From contig CAUYUJ010014191.1 in assembly GCA_963575745.1 (NCBI GenBank), forward strand, positions 1-56,384: a DNA stretch of 56,384 nt, given 5' to 3'. The position numbers and the translations under genes are program-made. This document shows, piece by piece, positions 49,055 through 56,384 of this stretch. The stretch's first letter is position 1. Each line of letters opens with the position of its first letter. The DNA comes from Prorocentrum cordatum (taxonomy: Eukaryota; Sar; Dinophyceae; Prorocentrales; Prorocentraceae). The notes beneath the pieces were generated by a model. It saw only the letters and a list, made by a program, of their open reading frames with translations, was not told the origin of the DNA and searched no databases.

Positions 49055-49110
49055 GACAAACGCACAGACACAATGAATCGTCGATCCCCCGGAGAATATG
49101 GGAAATTATC
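49055..49110 (+). repeat. Dispersed repeat E, copy 3 (partial)
   Basis: CACAGACACAATGAATCGTCGATCCCC and GAATATGGGAAATTATC match 37480-37540. Confidence 0.6.
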
Positions 49111-49254
49111 CCGGCAAAGCAACCTAACAGCGATGTGTAGGAGCATATCTGGAAGCATTCCCCTTAAGATTCAGATGAGAATCCAGTTGTAGAATTCTGC
49201 TGTTCTCGCAGTCGTAGTCGCATTCGCGATGACAGTCGCAGTGGCAACGGCAGT

Positions 49255-49590
49255 CGCAGTCACAGCCTCAGCCTCAGCCTGCCTCAGCCTCAGCCTCAGC
49301 CTGCCTCAGCCTCAGCCTGCCTCAGCCTCAGCCTCAGCCTGCTTCAGCCTCAGCATCAGTCTGCCTTCAGCCTCGGCCTCAGCCTCAGCCTGCCTCAGCC
49401 TCAGCCTGCATCAGCCTCAGCCTCAGCCTCAGCCTGCCTCAGCATCAGCCCTGCCTCAGCCTCAGCCTCAGCCTCAGCCTGCCTCAGCCTCAGCCTGCTT
49501 CAGCCTCAGCCTCAGTCTGCCGTCGGCCTCGGCCTCAGCCTCAGCCTGCCTCAGCCTCAGCCTGCATCAGCCTCAGCCTCAGCACGAAGC
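49255..49590. repeat. CCTCAG hexamer / CCTCAGCCTG minisatellite
   Basis: CCTCAG hexamers are interrupted every 10-30 bp by CCTGCCTCAG. Blocks repeat at about 120-bp higher-order spacing (compare 49345-49425 and 49485-49575). Confidence 0.92.
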
Positions 49591-49598
49591 GACCCAGC

Positions 49599-50041
49599 TA
49601 GAAGGACAAAGCGCTGAATGTACACCGATGTGTTCGACGACTGCGTATGTAATGATGTGACGATATACAGACTGAGCCCTTCGTGAATGTCTACATGTTT
49701 TTCTGACGCCTACAAACGGCGCTGACGTGTGTGAGAAAATTGTCCGCGCAGCAAAAGCCGGCGAAGCGTGCGGGAGCTCGCATGCTGAGACAGACTACGT
49801 CTGCAGACCGCCAGCTGCAAAAGGTTGCGAGCGGCTCTTGGAAGATGTTTACGGAACGGAGCTACGGTGTCTGAAAACATTGGCATCGAAGCGAAGAGCC
49901 TCGGAGCCCTGCAACCTGAGAAACACCGCAGGAACTCGCATACTGAAAAGGAATGCATTGCAAACCGCACGCTGCGAACCCTGCAGGCTGAGAAGCACCG
50001 CAGGATGTCGCATGCTGAAAAGCACTTGTACTGCAGAGCGC
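49599..50041 (-). repeat. 443-bp direct repeat, copy 1 (3' flank of minus-strand gene 1)
   Basis: It is nearly identical to 52396-52838 (offset 2797), with a few substitutions such as AACCTG versus AGCCTG. Its right part is built from about 71-bp tandem units, each carrying one family-2 micro-element. The left part is unique. Confidence 0.92.
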
Positions 50042-50400
50042 TAGCACTCCATCTCGGGCTCGGACCCCCCCGTCCTGATCCAGAACGTGTCCGGCCACGG
50101 CCTGAAAATGCCGTTCCAACTCCCGAGGATCAGCTGGCACTCCGGCTCTGGGACACTCCAGTACGTCTTGAGCACCTTGAGCCAGGCCCCATCTCGGGAT
50201 CCCCACAGCACGCTGTACTTGACCGAGACCGTGCCGAACTCATAACAATTGACCTCCGAAGGACCTGCGAGTGCAGGCTGAGAAACACCACGCGATTGCA
50301 GGGCACGGCATTGCGTGTCACATGAGTGCAGGCTGAGAAGCACCACATCTCGTTTGCCAGAGATCACTCCCAGGTTATTTGATCCCGCAACACCAGCCAC
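50041..50400 (-). CDS. Probable C-terminal continuation of the same protein (shifted frame)
   Basis: In the next frame NNLGVISGKRDVVLLSLHSCDTQ leads to EFGTVSVKYSVLWGSRDGAWLKVLKTYWSVPEPECQLILGSWNGIFRPWPDTFW and a stop at 50041-50043. The composition is convincingly protein-like, and the stop coincides with the edge of the 443-bp repeat. One frame change near 50380 is needed. Two weak family-2 elements here read VLLSLHS or VSQPAL, a different frame from the rest. Confidence 0.4.
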   Translation of the reverse strand: MAGVAGSNNLGVISGKRDVVLLSLHSCDTQCRALQSRGVSQPALAGPSEVNCYEFGTVSVKYSVLWGSRDGAWLKVLKTYWSVPEPECQLILGSWNGIFRPWPDTFWIRTGGSEPEMEC

Positions 50401-51518
50401 GGCGTAGCTGCCACAGGGGCCGCAGATAGCAACGGTTCGGTCACCCAATTGGCGTTCCGGTGAGTCACAATTCGCGCGTGGCTCCACGAGCCTGTGTAGC
50501 GCGATTTGCGGGGCACCAGTGTGCTGTAGGTGTTGTTGCCGTAGCAGAAGACGGCCTCTGGAGCCCAGTGCGGATTCCAGCGGACAGCGTAGACCCTGTG
50601 GACGCCATTGCGGATGACGTCGCGCGCATCTTCGATATGTGCCACCCATCGAAGCCAGTCAAATGCTGAGCCATCGGTGATGTCAACAGCACCTGGGGCA
50701 GTCTCGCCATGGTGGTAGTGCAACAGCGATTGGAGAGCGGCGCTGGCTTCGTCGCGGCCCACAATCTGGCGCGAGCAGGCTGCCTCTTGCAGGTGCTCCT
50801 GTGTGAAGAGCAGTGGGGCATCACCGCCAGTCTCGGCAGGCTGAGCAGCGCCACCGTCAGGCACGGCAGTCTGAGCAGCGCCGCCACGAGGAACATGAGG
50901 CTGAGCAGCGCCAGGCTCAGGCACGGCAGGCTGAGCAACGGCGCGTGGTGGACCGACATAGGTGGGCTCATCGGGTCGGCCGTTCTTATGGTAATGCAGG
51001 CGCATGGCTGAACCGTCTGCACGACGGAACTCGAAGAAGTGCCTGCCGTGGCCATCCGTGTTGGAGTAGTTAGGGTCGCGCTCTGTCTCGATGATGCGAA
51101 AGAGAACCTGGGCGATGCCCTGCCCGATTATGCGCTCAGCGAAACCCGGAGCGGCAGACCGAAGCAGTTGCTTCCAGTCGTAGGACGGGTCGTTTGTTAC
51201 GTCTTTGAACGACAAGTTGTTGACAATGCACTCGGCGCGCAGCGCGCGCTGCCACTGGCAGGCGGTCTTGCCGCCCATCCCTGGTGTACGGCGGATGTCT
51301 TCGAGGTGAGCCTGCTCAAAGACCACGTCGACACCTGGCTGAGGAGTCGGTGCGGGCGGATCCGGCAGAATCTCCCACGGGCCATCGCACGGGGCCGGGG
51401 GTGGCGGGGGCGATGCCTTGCCGCGTGCTGGCATTGTGACAAGGCAGGCTGAGGAGCACCGCCGAGGCTGGACGGCCAGGTGAAACTCGAGCAAACATGT
51501 GGCTACAGCTCTAAGCAA
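50364..51518 (-). CDS. Unrecognised protein with Ala-Gln-Pro repeats
   Basis: The 384-residue frame's first ATG at 51518 precedes a family-2 element (core 51446). The second Met (residue 29, MPARGKASPPPPP) is an equally good start. A Pro-rich leader precedes a globular part (VVFEQAHLEDIRRTPGMGGKTACQWQRALRAECIVNNLSFKDV; FAERIIGQGIAQVLFRIIETE; RHFFEFRRADGSAMRLHYHKNGRPDEPTYVG). Then comes a linker of four element-derived GAAQPAVP-type units (about residues 193-232). A second globular part with WLRWVAHIEDARDVIRNGVHRVYAVRWNPHW follows. The frame stops at 50364, but protein-like sequence continues in another frame to 50041. No family is recognised. Confidence 0.55.
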   Translation of the reverse strand: MLRAVATCLLEFHLAVQPRRCSSACLVTMPARGKASPPPPPAPCDGPWEILPDPPAPTPQPGVDVVFEQAHLEDIRRTPGMGGKTACQWQRALRAECIVNNLSFKDVTNDPSYDWKQLLRSAAPGFAERIIGQGIAQVLFRIIETERDPNYSNTDGHGRHFFEFRRADGSAMRLHYHKNGRPDEPTYVGPPRAVAQPAVPEPGAAQPHVPRGGAAQTAVPDGGAAQPAETGGDAPLLFTQEHLQEAACSRQIVGRDEASAALQSLLHYHHGETAPGAVDITDGSAFDWLRWVAHIEDARDVIRNGVHRVYAVRWNPHWAPEAVFCYGNNTYSTLVPRKSRYTGSWSHARIVTHRNANWVTEPLLSAAPVAATPWLVLRDQITWE

Positions 51519-51529
51519 AATGGCTACGA

Positions 51530-52395
51530 GGAGGTTAAGGATGATGATGATGGTGTTGATAGGAAACCCGGTATCAGCGAGTCGATGTACAATGAGGTGT
51601 CCGCAAACGAGACACTGCTGTCAACGCTGTTATAACTAACCACAAACGAGACACTGCTATCAACGCTTGCACAATTAAAAAGAAACGCTGGCATTGACAC
51701 TACTAGCAATACCAAAGTGGAGTTTAAACGAGGCACTGCCATCAACCGATTCAACTTCCAATAAAAGAAGATCACAAATGAGTTCACTCTGAAGTGACCC
51801 ATGGCTATCAATGCGAGAAGTCTCTGCAAACTATTCACTCATGGCGACCGCCGCGCACACGCGTGTAGGAAATCGTTGATGATGATAGTGGTAATGGAGT
51901 GGGGGCCAGTAATGCAGATACACTGCTGTGCATTCACTTGCTGCGAAAAGAAACTCTGCATGAATGAGTTGATATATAATGAGTTGTCCACAAACGAGAC
52001 ACTGCTATCAACGCTTGTATAAGTAAAAAGAAACGCTGCTATCGACACTTCCCCCAATACTAAAGTTGTCTTTAAACGAGTCACTGCCATGAACGGCTTC
52101 AACTACAGTGTAACGAAAGGAACTGCAGGCTGAGAAGCACCGCAGGCCAACGTGAACCAGTCGTGGTGATGAGGATGAGTGAAATCTGCGATGATGATAG
52201 CGATCATGAAGTCGGTTGTAGGAACCCACTTTTGTAGTAACCAACATACACTGGTATGCATTCACTTATGGTGAAAGGAAACTCGGTATCAGTGAGTTGA
52301 TATAGAATGAGTTGTCCGCAAACGAGACACTGCTATCAACGCTTTTAGAACGAAGCGAACCCATCAGAACACTGTTATCAACGGAAAGAATGCTG
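51530..52395. repeat. Degenerate tandem repeats of ACGAGACACTGCTATCAACG
   Basis: Three related segments (about 51570-51750, 51965-52100, 52285-52385) share GAGTTGTCCRCAAACGAGAC, CTGCTATCAACGCTT and AAAAAGAAACGCTG. The region is less GC-rich than the rest and has no gene. A family-2 element lies at 52126. Confidence 0.75.
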
Positions 52396-52838
52396 TAGAA
52401 GGACAAAGCGCTGAATGTACACCGATGTGTTCGACGACTGCGTATGTAATGATGTGACGATATACAGACTGAGCCCTTCGTGAATGTCTACATGTTTTTC
52501 TGACGCCTACAAACGGCGCTGACGTGTGTGAGAAAATTGTCCGCGCAGCAAAAGCCGGCGAAGCGTGCGGGAGCTCGCATGCTGAGACAGACTACGTCTG
52601 CAGACCGCCAGCTGCAAAAGGTTGCGAGCGGTTCTTGGAAGATGTTTACGGAACGGAGCTACGGTGTCTGAAAACATTGGCATCGAAGCGAAGAGCCTCG
52701 GAGCCCTGCAGCCTGAGAAACACCGCAGGAACTCGCATACTGAAAAGGAATGCATTGCAAACCGCACGTTGGGAACCCTGCAGGCTGAGAAGCACCGCAG
52801 GATGTCGCATGCTGAAAAGCACTTGTACTGCAGAGCGC
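52396..52838 (-). repeat. 443-bp direct repeat, copy 2 (3' flank of minus-strand gene 2)
   Basis: This matches 49599-50041. The tandem 71-bp units continue beyond it to about 52950, giving element cores at 52710, 52782, 52855 and 52933. Confidence 0.92.
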
Positions 52839-52970
52839 AAGCTGCGAAACCTGCAGGCTGAGAAGCACCGCAGGAACTCGCATGCTTTCGAACACTACTG
52901 CTCGAGACCGCAGCTGGAGAGCGGCAGACCGCAGGCTGAGAAGCACCGCGGGCAGGGAGACTTGCAAAAC

Positions 52971-55202
52971 TCAGATGTCCTGATCGTCTTGGAGGAAGTC
53001 ACGCCAGTCCGGCGGCTGCCAAGAATCGATGATGCTCCTGGAGCCACCGCCCGTGCTGCCGCCGATGTCCAGGTAGTCGCCATCGGCCCTGAACAGACGG
53101 CCGTGCCCCAACGCCAGAATCGCTTGGTTGCGGATTTGAAGCAGCGCTCCGCTCTCAAACATCTGCAACACGTCCAGCTGCCTGCGCGTGAAGTTCGGCT
53201 TTGGCTGGCCAGCCTGGGCAGACAGATGGCGGGAAAGCCGCTCCCCCTCGTTGTAGCGCGCGATGGCCTCGGCCTTCTGGTGGTGCAGCCGGCGCCGCTG
53301 TTGCCGCAGAGCTTCCTCGGGAACTGCTGCATCACGGCCCTCACTGTGATCAGCTTGCAACGCTTGCGTTAGCCAATCAACGTCGAAGCGCCCTGAGAAG
53401 GCCAGCACCTCCCAGATCTGTTTGGTACCGGCCACACGTTGCAAATGGCGATGCCACCGCTTACGCTTCTGGTCTTTCACAAACTTGGCGACGCTACCCA
53501 GACCTGCACCCTTGGCCTGGCCACCTTTTCCCGCAGGCTGAGAAGCACCGTGAGAACCTTTCTTACCGCCTGGCCCTTTGTTAGGACCCTGCGGAACCGC
53601 ATGGCCCCCTTGTGGCGCAGACTTGCCTCTCGCTTTTCCCTTTTCGACATCCCGTTCCTGAAGCGCACGCTGCTGCCGCGACTGCTCGTACTGGTCGCGA
53701 GCTACTCTGACCAATTCCTGGCGCTCAGGCTCCGTGAGAACGTAGCGCATGTCGTCGATGTTCTTGCTCCGCAGAAAGTCATGTCGAAGCTTAAGGACAG
53801 AGAGAATGGCTCGGCCAGTCTCCTCCTGAGACGCAAAGGCCGCGTCATATTCCGAGCCAGGCTGAGGAGCGCCAGCTGGATCAGTGTCCGCTGGCTCCGT
53901 GGACTTCCTCTTTTTGAAAAGCAAGAGACTGAGATGATGGAGGACTTTCGGATCGTACTCCTCGTCGTACCTGTCGTCCCAAAGCTGCCTCAGCTCCCTG
54001 TGCAAGTCGTTCGCGCGATTCTGAACGACATCCTCGACGTAGTCGGGATCACCCGGTGAAGTCGGTGAAAGCGGAGGAGTAGAACTCGGCGACCGATCCC
54101 AATGCACAGAAGACTCGGCGTCCGCCTGTACGCTGACGTCGGCGTCGGAGACGTTTTCGACGACAATCTTCCGCCTCTTGCTCTCCCCAGGCTGAATAGC
54201 ACCAGGGAGAGTGAGCACAACCGCCACCGCATCGTGTGCGTCGTTGCGCATGCCACGATCCGTAAAAGACGCGCCAACGGCAATGGAGCAGAAACGGGCG
54301 ACTGCTCCGCAGACCGCGACGTGGTCGCCTTTGAGGTCGGCCGGAGTGGCATGGACCTCCCAGAGCTTCTCGTCGTTCTGCTGGCGCTGGTAAGCCTCCC
54401 GCGCCTCCTGGAAAGTGAGGTTGTCGTCGCCGACTACAAGCAGAACGACTGCCTGGCTCAGATTCTCAAGAATCTTTCCCAGGCAGTCCAGGTGCAAGCG
54501 GAGATTGCGAACTGTCCGCTTTCGAGTCTGGATGGTCGGCGGTTTCTTGCCGCACACGATGTGCATGTTGGCGATCACCACGTGGAACTTGTCATGGCCT
54601 GGTTTGTTCACCTCAAAATGTGAAATAACAGCATCAATCTCTCGGCCGCTAGGAGGCCTGTAAACTTTGCTGTCTTCGCACAGAGTCAGTTCCGCAGGCT
54701 GAGAAGCACCGCGGAACCCCCAGAGAGTCAAGTAGTTGTCGACCTCCGAGAAGCGAATGCCATCACCGAAAGGCTTACTGAGGATCTCTGTCACGTTGAT
54801 CCCTGCTCGGCGAAAGCCTTCACGGAACGCACCGACCTCGCAGCCACAGACAATATCAGCATCAGCGGTCTCCACTATCGTGGCGCACAACCTTCCGAAG
54901 TTAGCGCAGTGAGTGGCCGCCTGCTTACCAGTCATCATGCCCTGCTCGAACCCGAAATTGAACGAGGCGACCGTGAAAGACGCAGGCTGCACAGCGCCAG
55001 AGCCAGGCGTCTGTCCACCTTCCTCCGCAGGCTGAGAAGCACCGCGAGGCGGCGCAGGCTGAGAAGCACCGCGAGGCGGCGACACTTCGGACGAGCCTCG
55101 CGGAGCAGAGGCTGCGGATGAACGTTGGGTATGGGGGTACGGCCAGGGGAACGCCATTGCAATCGAAACTGAGTGGACTGCAGTGAGTGAATGCAGTGGC
55201 AC
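52971..55202 (-). CDS. Endonuclease/exonuclease/phosphatase (EEP) fold protein
   Basis: The 743-residue frame has an N-terminus of about 70 residues rich in element-derived RGASQPA units, then an EEP-like domain (about 75-330). Asn82 lies in FTVASFNFG and Glu122 in IVCGCEVGAF, the usual metal ligand. NMH follows at 212-214, GDDN at 258-261 (family GDxN) and the SDH-like NDAHDAV at 320-326. The family cleaves phosphodiester or phosphoester bonds with Mg2+. The substrate cannot be told. A charged C-terminal half follows, with Lys/Arg- and Gln-rich stretches and helical segments. Elements at 53535, 53859, 54189 and 54696 interrupt it in frame. The start may be Met1 (55202) or Met16. It could be transposon-derived (LINE endonucleases share this fold), but no RT is present. 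Confidence 0.6.
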   Translation of the reverse strand: MPLHSLTAVHSVSIAMAFPWPYPHTQRSSAASAPRGSSEVSPPRGASQPAPPRGASQPAEEGGQTPGSGAVQPASFTVASFNFGFEQGMMTGKQAATHCANFGRLCATIVETADADIVCGCEVGAFREGFRRAGINVTEILSKPFGDGIRFSEVDNYLTLWGFRGASQPAELTLCEDSKVYRPPSGREIDAVISHFEVNKPGHDKFHVVIANMHIVCGKKPPTIQTRKRTVRNLRLHLDCLGKILENLSQAVVLLVVGDDNLTFQEAREAYQRQQNDEKLWEVHATPADLKGDHVAVCGAVARFCSIAVGASFTDRGMRNDAHDAVAVVLTLPGAIQPGESKRRKIVVENVSDADVSVQADAESSVHWDRSPSSTPPLSPTSPGDPDYVEDVVQNRANDLHRELRQLWDDRYDEEYDPKVLHHLSLLLFKKRKSTEPADTDPAGAPQPGSEYDAAFASQEETGRAILSVLKLRHDFLRSKNIDDMRYVLTEPERQELVRVARDQYEQSRQQRALQERDVEKGKARGKSAPQGGHAVPQGPNKGPGGKKGSHGASQPAGKGGQAKGAGLGSVAKFVKDQKRKRWHRHLQRVAGTKQIWEVLAFSGRFDVDWLTQALQADHSEGRDAAVPEEALRQQRRRLHHQKAEAIARYNEGERLSRHLSAQAGQPKPNFTRRQLDVLQMFESGALLQIRNQAILALGHGRLFRADGDYLDIGGSTGGGSRSIIDSWQPPDWRDFLQDDQDI
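54181..54211 (-). repeat. Family 2 exemplar, arms CTCTCCC/GGGAGAG
   Basis: Perfect 7-bp arms surround a core variant (AGGCTGAATAGCACC) with one unpaired base on each side. It is read as GAIQPG in the EEP-fold protein. Confidence 0.85.
54689..54717 (-). repeat. Family 2 exemplar, arms GTTCCGC/GCGGAAC
   Basis: Perfect 7-bp arms, unrelated in sequence to those at 54181-54211. The core at 54696-54710 is read as RGASQPAEL between a Trp-Gly-Phe and the next strand of the EEP domain. Confidence 0.88.
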
Positions 55203-55264
55203 GATTGAATGCAGTGGACTGCAGTGTCACTAGCAATTCCTGAACCAAACACGGCTGTGGCGGA

Positions 55265-55715
55265 AGGACTACGAAGCGTCTGGCTATTCAAAATGTGGCC
55301 CGGGAATGTAGTTCTGGGAACTCGAAGACCAGGAAGTGGCCTACAGTTGGCTCCGGGCATCCAAAATGTGGCCCGGGAATGGAATTCTGGGAACTCGAAG
55401 AGCACGAAGTGTGTGACTGTTGCATCCGGCCCTCCAGAATGTGGCCCGGGAATGGCGTTCTGGGATGTCGAAGAGCACGAAGTGTGTGACTGTTGCATCC
55501 GGTTATTCTAAATGTGGCCCGGGAATGGCGTTCTGGGATCTCGAAGAGCACGAAGTGTGTGACTGTTGCATCTGGTTATTCTAAATGTGGCCCGGGAATG
55601 GCGTTCTGGGATCTCGAAGAACACGAAGTGTGTGACTGTTGCATCCGGGTATTCAGAATGTGGCCTGGGAATGGAGTTCTGGGAAGTCGAAGAGCACGAA
55701 GTGTGTGACTGTTGG
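55265..55715. repeat. 73-bp tandem repeat, six copies
   Basis: The landmark ATGTGGCCCGGGAATG recurs at 55293, 55366, 55439, 55512, 55585 and 55658, an exact 73-bp period. The unit includes TTCTGGGA, TCGAAGAGCACGAAGTGTG and TGACTGTTGCATC. It lies upstream of the minus-strand EEP gene. Frames through it are artefacts. Confidence 0.95.
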
Positions 55716-56384
55716 TGAAAAACGAGCCCGGCACCCTGCCGCCCGGCAACTCCCCAACACCTGCCCGGACCCCCCTGTGGAGTGATCTGTGAGCTCTTTT
55801 GAGTCAACTAGAAACCTATCAGTCTTCGCTGTTAGGTAAATATGGGAAATGGGTGGAGGACGGAAACCTAGAAAAGATGTGCAGCTATGGGGAATCGTGG
55901 GATTTGTGTATATTATTTGCGTGCCCCTTTACTATTCGCGTCTCCGAAGCCATAACCCCGCGTAAGTTACACAATGTTCGCGTCCCCGAGGCCACAAACC
56001 TTAGCAAATTATGTAAGTCTGGCATCCCCGAGACAACAAACCCTCCCCAGACTAAGGGCCCCTTTGATACTATCCCACCGCAGGTTCGGACCGCCTGCCG
56101 CCTTGTGGCACGCCCCACTCAGGCCTTCGACTTCGACGCCTTCGCCACCGTGGGCGCCTCCCCGTGCACGGTGGCCGCGGGCTGACGCGGGGCACGGCCG
56201 CGGGCTGCGCAGTCATGCAACGGAGGGCGAGTTGAGACAGCGGTGGGTGGCCTTCGGTGGGGGGGGACCCTCGTCGCCCCGAGTGGACGCGGCTCGAACA
56301 CTGGGTGCGTTTGGACCCCGGGATGGGTCCGCGTACCGATTTTGAGCTGCCGTTGGCTCACCTCGCCCTGCTCCGACTCATCCG
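55716..56384. other. No gene recognised; partial repeat E
   Basis: GTAAATATGGGAAATGGGTGG at 55835 resembles repeat E. GTCTCCGAAGCC / GTCCCCGAGGCC / ATCCCCGAGACA recur at 55940-56035. Open frames at the right end have no recognised domain and run off or end near 56345. Confidence 0.4.

Larger units (their letters stand above)
49900..55070 (-). repeat. Family 2 micro-element: GGTGCTTCTCAGCCT core with complementary variable arms
   Basis: On the plus strand the core reads AGGCTGAGAAGCACC. Core starts: 49913, 49985, 50838, 51446, 52126, 52710, 52782, 52855, 52933, 53535, 53859, 54189, 54696, 55029 and 55056, plus relatives near 50265, 50335, 50870, 50900, 50935 and 54975. Arms vary: CCTGC/GCAGG (49985 and others), CCGC/GCGG (52933), CTCTCCC/GGGAGAG (54189), GTTCCGC/GCGGAAC (54696), CGG/CCG (50838). 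A few copies have poor arms (53859, 55029). All are on the coding strand of the two minus-strand genes. Within coding regions they read mainly Gly-Ala-Ser/Ala-Gln-Pro-Ala. Function unknown. Confidence 0.85.

Overview
This is nuclear DNA of a dinoflagellate. The strongest evidence is a complete copy of the 22-nt dinoflagellate spliced leader at 1759-1780, with a decayed second copy at 3141-3159. The very high GC content, the same-strand genes without obvious introns, a C2/PDZ-like gene relic and the heavy load of micro- and minisatellites all fit. I cannot name the genus. A 100-N assembly gap lies at 43785-43884.

Layout. 1-3.2 kb: GC-rich repeats, a small inverted-repeat transposon (MITE A), GGA microsatellites and the spliced-leader relic. 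3.2-22.3 kb: a block of plus-strand genes. They are a hAT-like transposase (3215-6830), a gene with a methyltransferase-like motif (8580-11530), a Pro/Ala-rich gene (about 15805-18421) and a two-part zinc-ribbon gene (19995-22230). Long arrays of a roughly 22-bp minisatellite separate them. Between the second and third genes the arrays form a 2.8-kb imperfect palindrome centred near 13107. 22.3-28.4 kb: minisatellites, MITEs, a C2/PDZ pseudogene and dispersed repeats. 28.4-36 kb: two 5'-truncated LINE fragments abutting TCC microsatellites, plus further MITEs. 36-44 kb: MITEs and a broken gag-like retroelement. 44-49.6 kb: long tandem arrays. 49.6-56.4 kb: two minus-strand genes, one an endonuclease/exonuclease/phosphatase-fold protein, embedded in repeats.

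The most unusual feature is two families of tiny insert-like elements inside and beside the genes. Each copy has a conserved core (AGCCTCTGGC in the plus-strand block, GGTGCTTCTCAGCCT in the minus-strand genes). The flanking arms of 3-7 bp differ from copy to copy but are complementary to each other within many copies. All copies lie on the sense strand. They are read through in the open frames, giving AASGA, PASGG or QPLA in family 1 and GASQPA in family 2. They behave like palindrome-targeted or hairpin-forming micro-elements. I know of no described dinoflagellate family of this kind, though Rickettsia palindromic elements are a loose analogy.

Several genes change reading frame, two of them at poly-G runs. 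These may be sequencing errors, introns or real decay; the sequence alone does not decide.
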